From the NCBI GenBank assembly GCA_012034575.1, contig JAAUPF010000015.1, forward strand, positions 1-62,129: a DNA stretch of 62,129 nt. The letters are read 5' to 3'. The stretch comes from Richelia sp. CSU_2_1. Lineage in GTDB: Bacteria > Cyanobacteriota > Cyanobacteriia > Cyanobacteriales > Microcoleaceae. The notes below the pieces were generated by a model, which worked only from the letters and a program-made list of their open reading frames with translations, made no database searches and was not told the origin of the DNA. Each line of letters starts with the position of its first letter. Position 1 is the first letter of the stretch. This document shows, piece after piece, positions 27,382 through 36,349 of the stretch. A program made the translations under genes and the position numbers.

Positions 27382-27699
27382 TTAACCTATTTTTTGTCTG
27401 ACTTTACTTTCATCGTTCCAGTTAATCTCGCTATATTTTGCATGAGTTAAAAATGTCTTAAAAAATATAATTTTTGCTCTGTATCTGATTTGTACGATTA
27501 ATCTATAGCGATTGCCTTTAATATTAAATATGGTATATCCATATACTTCATCGACCGATTTGGAATACTCCTTTCGCACCTCTTCTAGCGAACCCCAATC
27601 ATTCTGTTGGAAGAGTTTATACCAGGATTCGATCGGATTCTGGGCATCGGGGTAGGGTGCGATCGCAAGCAGAAGATTTTTCTTAGAAATCAATCTCAT
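27382..27699 (-). CDS. higB: HigB-type mRNA interferase toxin
   Basis: 105 residues with the HigB_toxin pattern: NPIESWYKLFQQNDW, EVYGYTIFNIKGNRYRL (shown in part), IFFKTFLTHAKYSEINW. HigB cleaves mRNA in translating ribosomes (family knowledge). The catalytic layout appears complete and the length is normal. It is the first gene of the pair, and its upstream region contains an inverted repeat that could bind the HigBA complex. Confidence 0.88.
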   Translation of the reverse strand: MRLISKKNLLLAIAPYPDAQNPIESWYKLFQQNDWGSLEEVRKEYSKSVDEVYGYTIFNIKGNRYRLIVQIRYRAKIIFFKTFLTHAKYSEINWNDESKVRQKIG

Positions 27700-27726
27700 A
27701 GATCGTTGTTTAAACTACAATCTTAT

Positions 27727-27743
27727 GTTCTCATATTGAGAAC
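27727..27743. promoter_or_regulatory. palindromic operator candidate upstream of higB
   Basis: GTTCTC-ATATT-GAGAAC is a perfect 6-bp-arm inverted repeat 28 bases upstream of the higB start. On the minus strand a TTGACA (27748-27753) lies directly before it and TAAGAT (27720-27725) directly after it. It therefore sits between likely -35 and -10 elements, although the spacing of 22 is long. Autorepression by HigA/HigBA is the expected use. Confidence 0.5.
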
Positions 27744-27909
27744 CAGGTGTCAAGTTCCTACTTGGGATTTTTTCTAGCGAGCCTCGCCCTCATGCGCTTT
27801 GACTTTTGGGCAAATGTAATGTATACTTATGCGGTTGCGATCGCCACTAGCGCGATCGACCCAACTATATGATGACTTTTTTCAAAGCGCTGAGGCGCAA
27901 AGTAATTTT

Positions 27910-28971
27910 ATGGTAAACTCTGGAACTGTTTGCTTGCTCCGCTCCACCGCCGGGATTGCCCTGGGGGCGATCGTGTCTTTTACCCTGCTGCAACCGATCG
28001 AAGCCAAAGCACAACAACCTTCCGGGACAGAGAACCGCCTGCAAGTCGAACCCGCTGATGACCCCACCGATCCCAGCAATGTCCGCTCCCTGACACAAGA
28101 GAGTATCCTGCTGAGCATCCAGAGCGGTCAGCGTTTGATGGCAGAAGCTAGCAACGCGATTTCCAGTCAAAATTATGCTGCTGCTTCTGGCAAGCTGCAA
28201 GAATCCCGCCAAATATTCAATCAGTTGTCAAATTTTTACCAGCAGCTAGCAAGCAGTTTTTCGGGAATTGACCCCCGCCTCTCGGATGCCAACCGCACTA
28301 AAGCTTTGGAAACAGCCCAACTGCGGGATGAAGCTACCTACCAGTTGGCACTGGTACATCGCGCGCAGAACAAACCGGAACTGGCCGTACCGCTGCTGAT
28401 TCAGATTATTCGATCGCAGCAGCCGACTCGCGATTTGGGTAAAAAAGCTTTCCAGCAGTTGGTGGAGTTGGGTTTTGTGGATGCCCCCGACTCGCAGCAG
28501 GCCGACAGCCCCAGCCCGACCCCGAACCCGACAGAGATGAGCCTGCTGAGCATTCCGGGCGGCCAGCGGTTGATGGCAGAGGCTAGCGACGCAATTTCCA
28601 ATCAAAATTATGCTTTAGCTTCTCAAAAGCTCCAAGAATCCCGCCAAGTATACAATCAGTTGTCGAATTTTTACCAGCAGCTAGCCAACACTTTTTCGGG
28701 AATTGACCCTAAAGTGTCGGATACCAATCGCACTAAAGCTTTGGAAACAGCCCAACTGCGGGATGAGGCTACCTACAGGCTGGCGCTAGTTCACCGCGCG
28801 CAGAACAAGCCGGAACTGGCTTTACCGCTGTTGGTTCAGATTATTCGATCGCAGCAGCCGACTCGCGATTTGGGCAAAAAAGCTTACCAGCAGTTGTTGG
28901 AGTTGGGGTTTGTGGACGTGCCGTACCCCCGACAGGGCGGCAGTCGCAGTCCGACTTCATCTAACAAATAG
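27910..28971 (+). CDS. secreted protein with a tandem-duplicated helical domain
   Basis: 353 residues from ATG 27910. Signal peptide-like N-terminus (LLRSTAGIALGAIVSFTLL, then AKAQQ). The body is two copies of a helical unit of about 120 residues, GQRLMAEASNAISSQNY through DLGKKAFQQLVELGFVD, starting at bases 28129 and 28564 (435-base period) and joined by a Pro/Ser linker. The repeats are not canonical TPRs but have the same A/Y helical pattern. The two copies are about 85-90% alike by eye, so the duplication is recent or homogenised. An in-frame upstream GTG/ATG extension lacks signal features. Function unknown; a periplasmic scaffolding role is possible. Confidence 0.7.
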   Translation: MVNSGTVCLLRSTAGIALGAIVSFTLLQPIEAKAQQPSGTENRLQVEPADDPTDPSNVRSLTQESILLSIQSGQRLMAEASNAISSQNYAAASGKLQESRQIFNQLSNFYQQLASSFSGIDPRLSDANRTKALETAQLRDEATYQLALVHRAQNKPELAVPLLIQIIRSQQPTRDLGKKAFQQLVELGFVDAPDSQQADSPSPTPNPTEMSLLSIPGGQRLMAEASDAISNQNYALASQKLQESRQVYNQLSNFYQQLANTFSGIDPKVSDTNRTKALETAQLRDEATYRLALVHRAQNKPELALPLLVQIIRSQQPTRDLGKKAYQQLLELGFVDVPYPRQGGSRSPTSSNK

Positions 28972-29113
28972 CAAGAAGGAAGAAGGAAGAAGTAAGAAGG
29001 AAGAAGGAAAAACGTACAGATAGCAGGCTCTCTAGCGCTTGAGATCTTACGTTTAATTAGGCGGATTTTAACTCAATTACAATCTAAACAACAGTCGTTT
29101 ATTACAACAAACA

Positions 29114-29374
29114 ATGGTTACTCCATCTCAAGTAATAGAAATGATTCAGGGCGGATTGCCCGACGCGAGAGTGCAAATTGACGATTTAACTGGCGGCGGC
29201 GACCACTATCAGGCGATCGTGGTTTCTGCTGCGTTTGAAGGCAAAACCCGAGTCAAGCAGCATCAACTCGTTTACGGCGCGCTCCAACAAGCGATGGCAA
29301 CAGAAGAAATCCACGCTTTGGCTTTGCAAACTTTCACCCCTGCAGAATGGGAAGCTAAAACTCAGGCAGCTTAA
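29114..29374 (+). CDS. BolA/IbaG family protein
   Basis: 86 residues with the BolA fold: [20 protein letters not shown], then [15 protein letters not shown] and a helical end with [12 protein letters not shown]. The conserved His of the QHQLVY motif could co-ligate a [2Fe-2S] cluster with a CGFS glutaredoxin. Just such a glutaredoxin starts 116 bases downstream on the same strand. The BolA-Grx4 pair acts in iron sensing or Fe-S trafficking (family knowledge). Confidence 0.92.
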   Translation: MVTPSQVIEMIQGGLPDARVQIDDLTGGGDHYQAIVVSAAFEGKTRVKQHQLVYGALQQAMATEEIHALALQTFTPAEWEAKTQAA

Positions 29375-29490
29375 TTCTTGAGTATTCTTGAGTTAAAGTT
29401 TGGCGGCACACATTGGCAATTGTGTCAATAGTTGCTTAACATAAATCTTGTGACGGTTGAAAACTTTTGGAAACAACATCAGGAGCGATC

Positions 29491-29811
29491 GTGAGTACAG
29501 CACATCAGAAAATTGACGAATTGGTGAAGCAAAACAAAATCTTGGTGTTCATGAAGGGCAACAAGTTAATGCCACAGTGCGGTTTCTCTAACAATGTGGT
29601 GCAAATTCTCAATACTTTGGGAGTGCCTTACGAAACTATAGATGTTTTGGCAGACCCGGAAATTCGTCAGGGAATTAAAGAGTATTCCAACTGGCCGACA
29701 ATTCCTCAAATCTATATCAACGGGGAGTTTATCGGCGGCTCGGATATTGCGATCGAGCTTTATCAAAAAGGCGAACTGCAAGAAATGGTAGAAGTAGCTT
29801 TGGCTTCTTAA
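29491..29811 (+). CDS. grxD: monothiol glutaredoxin, Grx4 family
   Basis: 106 residues. The GTG at 29491 is preferred: it gives the normal length and has AGGAG six to ten bases upstream, while the TTG at 29467 adds eight unconserved residues. Key motifs: [12 protein letters not shown] (CGFS active site), [19 protein letters not shown] (glutathione and cis-Pro site). It carries and transfers [2Fe-2S] clusters, often with BolA, which is encoded immediately upstream. Confidence 0.95.
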   Translation: MSTAHQKIDELVKQNKILVFMKGNKLMPQCGFSNNVVQILNTLGVPYETIDVLADPEIRQGIKEYSNWPTIPQIYINGEFIGGSDIAIELYQKGELQEMVEVALAS

Positions 29812-29867
29812 ATAGTTGACAGTTGACAGTTGATAGTTGACAGTTCAAATCACTTCTGTAATTATCA

Positions 29868-29927
29868 AAGTCGTACTCGAATCAAAATTTTAAAATCAAA
29901 TAGTAGGAATCGAGTGCGACTTTGAAA
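29868..29927. repeat. inverted repeat, possible bidirectional terminator
   Basis: CAAAGTCGTACTCGA at 29866-29880 pairs with TCGAGTGCGACTTTG at 29911-29925 (one mismatch), with an AT-rich loop. It lies between the glutaredoxin and the convergent DUF6761 gene. AATTACC heptamers follow at 29961-30006. Confidence 0.45.
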
Positions 29928-30032
29928 TAAGTAATAGGTATTGCGATCGGCAAAAATAACTACCGATTACCAATTACCAATTACCGATTACCAATTACCA
30001 ATTACCAAAAGATCGGACGATCGAACTTGGCA

Positions 30033-30281
30033 TTAATAATAATCAGTTTCGGCTTGGGGTTGGGGCATTTCAAAATTAGACGGATCGTGAATGTAGCGCG
30101 CTGCTTCTTCCTCCAGTCGGTGAATTAGATACGGTTCCAAACCATTTGTGTGTCGGAGGGCTGCTAAGTAGCCGTCTAAATAAAGCCGCAGGTCATCGAA
30201 GCGATAACCTCTATTCCACATTTCGACGAGGGCGTCGGTGAGTTTTTGGTAGTGCCGGATTGTCCGAGTGTCTTGAAGCAT
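30033..30281 (-). CDS. small cyanobacterial conserved protein (DUF6761-like)
   Basis: 82 residues, acidic and helical: TIRHYQKLTDALVEMWNRGY, FDDLRLYLDGYLAALRHT, RLEEEAARYIHDPSNFEMP. It resembles a short protein family found across cyanobacteria; the DUF6761 assignment is from memory and not certain. No catalytic motif. Function unknown. Confidence 0.65.
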   Translation of the reverse strand: MLQDTRTIRHYQKLTDALVEMWNRGYRFDDLRLYLDGYLAALRHTNGLEPYLIHRLEEEAARYIHDPSNFEMPQPQAETDYY

Positions 30282-30359
30282 GGTTTGAGGTTGAAATCCT
30301 TTGTGGTGTGTACGATATCGGGACTCAGAAACGGCTGCGATGTCTATCGAAGGCTATTT

Positions 30360-30641
30360 CTAAATCAAAATGGCTGTCTGGTTTGACAGGCTACCCTCCA
30401 TAAAAAATTTCACGCACTGCTTTCCCAGGCTCGACTTTTTGGCGCGCCGACTTTTCGCCGAGCGCTCGATCGAGTTGGCAATTGAGTCGGGATGTTGCTG
30501 GATGGTGGCATCCAACTGTTTTTGTGCTCCGGCTACCGAGCGAACGGTTGGAGGAATTATAATTTGCGTTGCCTGATATGTCAACTTCCTGGAGGTTGAG
30601 CCAGGGTCGGGAGGTTCGGTGGTGGCGGGGGTTTCGGGCAT
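30360..30641 (-). CDS. uncertain small ORF
   Basis: 93 codons with a Pro/Thr-rich start (PETPATTEPPDPG) and a basic middle (RSAKSRRAKKSS). No recognised family. A competing frame exists on the other strand at 30370-30576. It is included only because it is the longest open frame in the 586-base gap before the response regulator. Confidence 0.2.
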   Translation of the reverse strand: MPETPATTEPPDPGSTSRKLTYQATQIIIPPTVRSVAGAQKQLDATIQQHPDSIANSIERSAKSRRAKKSSLGKQCVKFFMEGSLSNQTAILI

Positions 30642-30867
30642 GGGGGCGATCGGCTGCGAGGGTTATTAATTCAATTGTAAGATAACCGCCAGCCTGCTCG
30701 AACCTTTCGGGGGGCGGATGGCAGGAGCTTGACCAAATCTTTAAAATTCTAGCTAGAGGTTGCCAGCAGCTTCATCTAGAGTCGGGCGGCAGTAGCGGTC
30801 GTTACAAAACCTTGACAAAACCTCTGTTAATCTGGTAGCGATTAGTGATATAGGGAAGCTAGGCTCT

Positions 30868-31599
30868 GTGGGATCTGCTAGTATTTCAATTGTTGAAGGA
30901 AATCCGCACTTGCGATCGCTCTTGGGGTGGCACTTGCAACAAGTCGGTCACTGGGTACACCAGTCAGCGGATATCAATCACGCTAAGGAAGTCTTTTACA
31001 GCCACCAACCTTCCCTAGTCATTCTCGATGCCGAACTGTCAGACGGCGAAGGCTTGGAGTTTTGTCGGTGGCTGCAACAGCAGCAGCAGTCGATGATTTT
31101 GATGCTGTCGGCGCGGAATTCGGAAGGGGATATTGTTGAAGGTTTGAAGTCGGGGGCTGACGATTACCTGACTAAACCTTTTGGAATGCAAGAGTTTATG
31201 GCGAGGGTGGAAGCTTTGATGCGGCGCAACCGGGTGGCGGTACCTCCTGCGATGTTGGAATGCGGGCTGTTAAAAATAGATTTGGTGCAGCGCCGGGTGC
31301 GCTTGCACGAGGAACATATCGAACTGACTCCTCAGGAATTTAGCCTGCTGTACGTGCTGGCGCAAGCAGGTGGAGTGCCTTTGTCGCGATCGGATTTACT
31401 GCGCAGGGCTTGGCCGGATTCTATTGATAATCCCCGAACTATCGACACTCACGTACTGTCTTTGCGGAAAAAAATTGAATTCGATCCGCGACAACCGAAC
31501 CTGATTCAAACTGTGAGAAATGTTGGCTACCGATTGAATCTTGAATTGTTGAATTCTAGCGATCGGTATTTGCCCGTGCCGGGGGTTGTAAGTTCTTAA
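30868..31599 (+). CDS. OmpR/PhoB-type response regulator
   Basis: 243 residues from a GTG start. The receiver domain (about 1-120) has phospho-acceptor Asp in VILDAELSDGEG (near residue 56), LSARNSEGD and the TKPF lysine (near 106). The N-terminal acidic pair of canonical receivers is replaced by IVEGNP, so only one acid remains for Mg2+. The winged-helix DNA-binding domain (about 135-225) ends with the typical IDTHVLSLRKKIEFDP and IQTVRNVGYRLN. No histidine kinase is adjacent. Atypical metal binding suggests weak or phosphorylation-independent control (inference). Confidence 0.88.
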   Translation: MGSASISIVEGNPHLRSLLGWHLQQVGHWVHQSADINHAKEVFYSHQPSLVILDAELSDGEGLEFCRWLQQQQQSMILMLSARNSEGDIVEGLKSGADDYLTKPFGMQEFMARVEALMRRNRVAVPPAMLECGLLKIDLVQRRVRLHEEHIELTPQEFSLLYVLAQAGGVPLSRSDLLRRAWPDSIDNPRTIDTHVLSLRKKIEFDPRQPNLIQTVRNVGYRLNLELLNSSDRYLPVPGVVSS

Positions 31600-31758
31600 G
31601 AAGAAGGAAGAAGGAAGAAGGAAGAGTTGCAGTCGAGCGATAATCCTACAATCCCACAATCCCACCATTCAACCATCTAACAATCGAAAATCTCAAATCG
31701 AAAATCACAAGGAAGAAGGTGTTAGGTGGCCTGTGTGGGAAAAGCAACCTAAAACATC

Positions 31759-32544
31759 CTACCATTCTTGTTCGGCTGCGGTTTCAGCTTCGACGATATT
31801 TTGGCGGATTTGCTGCCAATCGATTTGAGGCGCGGGTAAATCTGCCAGCAGTTTTCCGCCCTCCAGATGCAACATTCTAGTGCAAAATTGCTCGGCTAAT
31901 TCTAATTGATGGTTGACCATTAAAATAGTAGTTTTGCTGTTAGTTGAAAGTTCGATCGATACTTGTAGAAGACGGGCTGCTGTGCCTGCATCTAGTGCCG
32001 ATGTCGGTTCGTCTAATAGCAAAATTTTTGGTTCCGAGATGATGCCGCGAGCGATCGCGACTAGCTGTTTTTGACCCGTTGATAGTTGCAATTCCGAGCG
32101 ATCGAGCCATGCTTCGGGTAGGTGCAACAGGTCGATCGTCCGAGCCATTCTCTGTTTGATTTCTGTTGAATTCATTCCCCGCAATTTCAAAGGATAACAT
32201 ATCGCTTCCCGCACCGACATTCCTAACAGTTTGGATTCTTGCATAACTAAAGTTACTTGCCGCCGCAGTTCGATCGCCGGTATTTGACGGTATTCTGTAT
32301 TTTCCAGATAAATCGAGCCGCTGGTGGGGTTTCTGAGCCGATTTATCAGGCGCAGCAAGCTAGTTTTGCCAGCGCCAGAAGGGCCGACAATTGCCACCCG
32401 ATCGCCCTTATTAATAGTAAAAGAAATGTTTTCTAGCAAATAATTTGAGGCGATCGGGGTTTTCAAACTTACACTGTCAAGTCGCAGTTGAGGGGTTGTT
32501 GGTGTCGGAGATGTTGAATGAAGATTTTCGGAATAGTCGGGCAT
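31759..32544 (-). CDS. ABC transporter ATP-binding protein, orphan (FetA/YbbL-like)
   Basis: 261 residues. Walker A GPSGAGKTS near residue 53-61, Q-loop MQESKLLG, signature LSTGQKQLVAIARG (LSTGQ variant of LSGGQ), Walker B ILLLDEPTSALD, switch VNHQLE. The overall pattern is closest to FetA/YbbL-type ATPases. No permease gene is beside it, so its partner must be elsewhere. It is transcribed divergently from the promoter at 32633-32661. Confidence 0.85.
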   Translation of the reverse strand: MPDYSENLHSTSPTPTTPQLRLDSVSLKTPIASNYLLENISFTINKGDRVAIVGPSGAGKTSLLRLINRLRNPTSGSIYLENTEYRQIPAIELRRQVTLVMQESKLLGMSVREAICYPLKLRGMNSTEIKQRMARTIDLLHLPEAWLDRSELQLSTGQKQLVAIARGIISEPKILLLDEPTSALDAGTAARLLQVSIELSTNSKTTILMVNHQLELAEQFCTRMLHLEGGKLLADLPAPQIDWQQIRQNIVEAETAAEQEW

Positions 32545-32632
32545 AATTTAGCCGCAGATAGTGTAGGAGCGGGGTAAAAACAGTTTCAAAAAACCTACCT
32601 ATTTCTTCTTAAAGATACTTCTTAGAATGAAA

Positions 32633-32661
32633 TTGACAAGTATTGACAGTGGTAGTAGAAT
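32633..32661 (+). promoter_or_regulatory. strong sigma-70-type promoter
   Basis: TTGACA at 32633-32638, a 17-base spacer, and TAGAAT at 32656-32661. Predicted start is near 32668, about 300 bases before the sigma-like gene, implying a long leader or a separate small RNA. It is the best consensus promoter I found in the window. Confidence 0.6.
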
Positions 32662-32762
32662 GTCATTACGCTCGATCGATGTGGGTTGTTAAGGCTTAAA
32701 TGGCGTGAAAACCATAAAACACCTGGCACAAATCGATCGTTAATTACAACTCAATAGCTGAT

Positions 32763-32867
32763 ACCTCAAGGTTTTAAACTCTAACTGGGGAAAAGTGGTC
32801 AGGGCTTATGGTTGAGCGCAAGCCGAGCCATCAGCAAGCAGCAATGCGCTTCTTTTTACCTTGAGGA
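32763..32867 (+). ncRNA. possible structured leader or small RNA
   Basis: Downstream of the promoter, ACCTCAAGG (32763-32771) can pair with CCTTGAGG(T-like) at 32859-32866, enclosing a smaller stem ATGGTT/AGCCAT (32818-32841). The closed structure spans about 100 bases and ends after a T-rich stretch. I do not recognise a known RNA family. It could be a 5' leader controlling the downstream gene or an independent sRNA. Confidence 0.25.
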
Positions 32868-32969
32868 AGTTACACCGCAGACTTGGACTTGCACTAATTC
32901 TATTTGGCATGAGTAGATTTAGGTAGGCTGTTAGAAGCGGTTGCACCAGGATATATTACCAAAAGAATT

Positions 32970-33617
32970 GTGCAAGCACCTAATTTTTCCGAACTCAACC
33001 ACCCCGCGATCGGGGCGCTTTTCCACCACAGCGATCGGGAATTATTGACTTTGTTTCAAAACCATCCCGAGCAAGGTAGATTCTTCACAGCAATTTTTTG
33101 CCGCTACGCTCAAATTGTCTACTCGCTCATCCGCCATTCAGTGCGATCGCCCGTACAAGGCGATTACCTATTTGCTCTAACTTGGCAACACATTTATCAC
33201 GAACTCCGGGCGGTAGATTTGCGCACCGACATTCCCGAGTCTGAGGATGGAACTATTAGCCTGCAAAACTGGCTGATTAACATGACTGCTGTCTGCATCA
33301 ATCAAGCAGATTTGCCTCCTGTGGAGACGATTCATTACTCTTTAGCAGACGCGCCACCGCCTCTGTGGTGTTACGTGAAACAAGCGTTGGATTTGCTAGC
33401 ACCTTTGCCGCGCTTAGTGGTGTTGATGGCTCAGACTTTCCGCTGGAGCGAAACTCGAATTGCCGCTTATTTGCAAGCAGAAGGTGAAGCAATTTCCCCC
33501 GCTCAGGTAAAGGCTTTGCTAGTTAAAGGATATCAAAATCTAGAAGCAAATTTGCCTGCGGATATTCGAGCAATTTATTTGGGGGAAGATTGGGGCGATC
33601 GACAAGCAATTGTTTAG
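32970..33617 (+). CDS. sigma-70/ECF-like protein, tentative
   Basis: 215 residues from a GTG start. The N-terminal part (HSDRELLTLFQNHPEQG, IFCRYAQIVYSLIRH) resembles sigma region 2, and the C-terminal part (LLAPLPRLVVLMAQTFRWSE, ISPAQVKALLVKGYQNLEA) resembles the helix-turn-helix of region 4. The linker and the DNA-recognition residues are divergent. It may be an ECF-like sigma factor or a sigma-derived regulator. No anti-sigma gene is seen. A consensus promoter and a structured leader precede it. Confidence 0.5.
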   Translation: MQAPNFSELNHPAIGALFHHSDRELLTLFQNHPEQGRFFTAIFCRYAQIVYSLIRHSVRSPVQGDYLFALTWQHIYHELRAVDLRTDIPESEDGTISLQNWLINMTAVCINQADLPPVETIHYSLADAPPPLWCYVKQALDLLAPLPRLVVLMAQTFRWSETRIAAYLQAEGEAISPAQVKALLVKGYQNLEANLPADIRAIYLGEDWGDRQAIV

Positions 33618-33637
33618 ATATTGCGGTTCCGCTATTT

Positions 33638-33659
33638 TAAGGTGCGCATTGCGCACCTA
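33638..33659. repeat. palindromic GCGCACC element
   Basis: AAGGTGCGCATTGCGCACCTA-type palindrome between convergent genes, the same family as 14331-14390 and 25862-25886. A CTAAAAT heptamer run follows at 33718-33736. Confidence 0.55.
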
Positions 33660-33737
33660 GGGCGTGTTTTCTCTCCCCCGACAGACAACCAAACTCATTC
33701 CTTCCCTCTAAAATCAACAATCTAAAATCTAAAATCA

Positions 33738-35303
33738 TCAATAATCTCCTCCCGCACCGTATTCCCACGCTTCAATTAACCGATGAAAATAGTATTGCTG
33801 CTGGGGAGATAAATTTTTTACCTGCGGTTCAATTGCTTTACCCAAAGACTGCAATCCCGAATAAATCCCCAAATTTACGTAATGAACCATCCAATCTAAT
33901 AAATTACCTACCCCCACCTGCGGGATAATTTTAAAAACAATTCCCGGATGACTAATTGCGGTTTTAAACAGCGTTTTTGATAAAGCCGGAAACAGCACTA
34001 TATCCTGAAGAAACGGTTTGAGCACCGGTTCTCCCAAATCTTCCATTACCTGAAAAACACTAGCCAAAAGTTGATTGATTCGATCGGGATCTACTTTTTG
34101 ATTTATCTTCGCACTCATCGATCGCTGAAACAACCAAGTAACTGATAAATTTGGCTGGTAGGGCTGCAAAAGTGCCAGGGAATTTTTGTCGAGACAGTCG
34201 CTAGTTAGTGCTTCGTGAATTCCCAAACTCAAGCGTTTGAGGTGGCGTACCATTGCACCGAAACCTCCGAAACTGAGGGGCGATTGGCTGCCGCTGCTGT
34301 CTCCAACTGGTAGAATTCGATTCCAAGGCGTTTTGAGGGGACTTTGGCGGTAGCAGGGGAAGAATCCGTATAATGCCCTTTGAAATTTTAATTGTTCGAG
34401 TTCGACATTTTGATACTGCGGTAGCAGGCGCAAATAGTCTTCAAAAAATGTTTCTAAACTGAATCTTTCGGAGTCAGCATCGATGTAGGTAAATAAGTAA
34501 GTCGTGCGCCCGTCTCGCGCGGGAAATGCTTCCCAAAAATACTGGCACTGATTTTGCATGGGCGTAAAAGATGCAAACAAATCGCCTGTCTCGTTTTGGG
34601 GAAATCCTGTAGCGCAACTGCCGACTACCAAACATACGGCATCGGGTTTTTTCCCTTGTCTTGCTTGTCGGACAATGGGAGAGAAATGTCCCATTGCATC
34701 TAGCAGCAATCTAGTTGTAAATAAAGTTGTTGCTGCTGGCGAATCCGTGTTTGTAACTGCTACTGCCACGCCGTTGGGGTGAATTGTTGCTGTTTGAAAT
34801 GGCGCGTTTTCAAACAGTTTTCCTCCGGCTTCCAGGAAGCGCTGCTTGAGGGTTTCGAGGAGGTAAACTGGGTCTACGCCGACGTTCAGTACGTCGCGCA
34901 CCCAAATGTCGGGAGTGTCGGGAAAGCTGATGCGGGCTGGGTTGTATTCGGTGGCGATCGCTTTTTCAATTTCTGCAACTGACAGCAAATTTAATTCTAA
35001 GAAAGCGTCTAATTCTTTGCGAGAAATGTTCCATTCTTGGTCGCGCCCTCGCAGGATGCCGCGTTCGATTAAGGCAATCCGCCAGCCTCGCAGGGCTAAG
35101 GTTGTACCGATTAAGATTCCCAGGGTGCCGCCGCTGATAACTATGTCGAAATCGAGGGTTTCGAGGGGGTGTTGGCTGTGTTTTACGGCTTCGGGTGCGG
35201 GTGCGGTATTTTGCTTGAGATTTTGCCAGAGTCGATCGACTTTTCGCAAACCTCCGAGGGCGTCTCCCGGCACTTGGGAGAGGATTTGTTCGGTGAGGGA
35301 CAT
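33738..35303 (-). CDS. cruP: CruP, lycopene cyclase-family FAD protein
   Basis: 521 residues. A Rossmann-type FAD site ([19 protein letters not shown]) is followed by [80 protein letters not shown] and [16 protein letters not shown]. This series matches the plant and cyanobacterial CruP paralogue of the CruA lycopene cyclases. In plants CruP limits beta-carotene epoxide and oxidative stress (family knowledge); in cyanobacteria its role is less clear. Length is normal. The ATG at 35303 follows a run of AATTGGG repeats, so the leader has no ordinary ribosome-binding site. Confidence 0.9.
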   Translation of the reverse strand: MSLTEQILSQVPGDALGGLRKVDRLWQNLKQNTAPAPEAVKHSQHPLETLDFDIVISGGTLGILIGTTLALRGWRIALIERGILRGRDQEWNISRKELDAFLELNLLSVAEIEKAIATEYNPARISFPDTPDIWVRDVLNVGVDPVYLLETLKQRFLEAGGKLFENAPFQTATIHPNGVAVAVTNTDSPAATTLFTTRLLLDAMGHFSPIVRQARQGKKPDAVCLVVGSCATGFPQNETGDLFASFTPMQNQCQYFWEAFPARDGRTTYLFTYIDADSERFSLETFFEDYLRLLPQYQNVELEQLKFQRALYGFFPCYRQSPLKTPWNRILPVGDSSGSQSPLSFGGFGAMVRHLKRLSLGIHEALTSDCLDKNSLALLQPYQPNLSVTWLFQRSMSAKINQKVDPDRINQLLASVFQVMEDLGEPVLKPFLQDIVLFPALSKTLFKTAISHPGIVFKIIPQVGVGNLLDWMVHYVNLGIYSGLQSLGKAIEPQVKNLSPQQQYYFHRLIEAWEYGAGGDY

Positions 35304-35307
35304 TTTG

Positions 35308-35375
35308 AAAATTGGGAATTGGGAATTGGGAATTGGGAATTGGGAATTGGTAATTGGTAATTGGTGATTGGGAAT
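35308..35375. repeat. AATTGGG/AATTGGT tandem heptamers
   Basis: About nine copies of the heptamer, immediately upstream of the cruP start (as CCCAATT on the coding strand). The remaining gap to 35637 holds a direct repeat TTGAGATTGTACCTCA (35379-35394, 35397-35411) and one copy of the GTACCTCAT...ATGAGAAATGCTATG element (35404-35432). Confidence 0.7.
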
Positions 35376-35637
35376 TGGTTGAGATTGTACCTCACTTGAG
35401 ATTGTACCTCATTTACATGAGAAATGCTATGTGTGTTTTCTGTTGTCATTGAATTTTCTTGGCATTTCTCACAAATAGATGTCAAGTAAAGTATTTTTAC
35501 TTAACTCAAATGAGTGACACTCAAATAGGCTAGCGTACATAAGTTTCACTCTAAAAAGCGACTGTGAAGCTACTAAAAACACCAGTTATACCTGAAATAT
35601 CAAAAGCAAACACTCGAATGCAGAGAGGATTTCCATC

Positions 35638-36168
35638 ATGTATACAGAAGAAAAAACCCAAAACAATGAAGCTATGGCGATCGTCGTCGATACTGCTTCT
35701 GCTTCAAATCTAGCAGTTTCTGAAGCGTCTGGACTGATGAAACCCACTTTAAAGCGCGGTTCTACAGGTCAAGCTGTCAAGGAACTACAACAGCTTTTAT
35801 TTCATTGGGGATATTATTTTGGTGCGATCGATGGTATTTTCGGCATCTATGTTGAAAACGCCGTTAAAGACTACCAACACCGTGTATTTTTAGCTGAAGA
35901 TGGGGTTGTCGGTTCTCTTACTTGGCAAGCATTATACTCTGGTGCGCCTGTGAATATGCCAATTCTCATGAATGGCAGTTCGGGTAATGCTGTCAAAATT
36001 GTCCAGAATGTCTTGAAATTAAATGGATACTATTTCGGTTTTGTTGACGGATTCTTCGGGCCGATGACAAAAGTAGCAGTAATACAGTTCCAAATGGGTC
36101 AGGGTTTAACAGCCGATGGAATTGTTGGGAAGAGAACTTGGCACGCGCTGAGCAAGTTGCCTCATTAA
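35638..36168 (+). CDS. protein with two PG_binding_1 (peptidoglycan-binding) repeats
   Basis: 176 residues. Two tandem modules: LKRGSTGQAVKELQQLLFHW with YFGAIDGIFGIYVENAVKDYQ, and MNGSSGNAVKIVQNVLKLNG with YYFGFVDGFFGPMTKVAVIQFQ, each ending DGVVG or DGIVG with a TW motif. This fold binds the stem peptides of peptidoglycan. No signal peptide is visible, so it may be exported in another way or act as a cytosolic partner. No catalytic domain is attached. A strong hairpin terminator follows. Confidence 0.85.
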   Translation: MYTEEKTQNNEAMAIVVDTASASNLAVSEASGLMKPTLKRGSTGQAVKELQQLLFHWGYYFGAIDGIFGIYVENAVKDYQHRVFLAEDGVVGSLTWQALYSGAPVNMPILMNGSSGNAVKIVQNVLKLNGYYFGFVDGFFGPMTKVAVIQFQMGQGLTADGIVGKRTWHALSKLPH

Positions 36169-36238
36169 TAACGTTTAAAATCGTTAGCTGCAGTTAGGAA
36201 TGTGGCATTGCCATATTAACCGCCTGCGAGCTATAAAA

Positions 36239-36281
36239 AGCGATCGCTCTTTGCTAAAAAGAGCGATCGTCTTATTTTTTT
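36239..36281. terminator. bidirectional intrinsic terminator
   Basis: AGCGATCGCTCTTT (36239-36252) pairs with AAAAGAGCGATCG (36257-36269) around GCTA, followed by TCTTATTTTTTT. The opposite strand also ends in a T tract (CTTTTTAT), so it can serve both the PG-binding gene and the convergent DUF1830 gene. The stem includes a HIP1 octamer. Confidence 0.75.
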
Positions 36282-36349
36282 ATAACGGCTATATTACCTG
36301 TACCGCAACAAATAAATTCTCTCTCTTGCCGCACTTTTAGGAATTATCT

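Noticed and set aside
29961..30006. CRISPR-like regular repeats (AATTACC)
   Set aside because: The units are contiguous heptamers with no unique spacers, and no cas gene is present.
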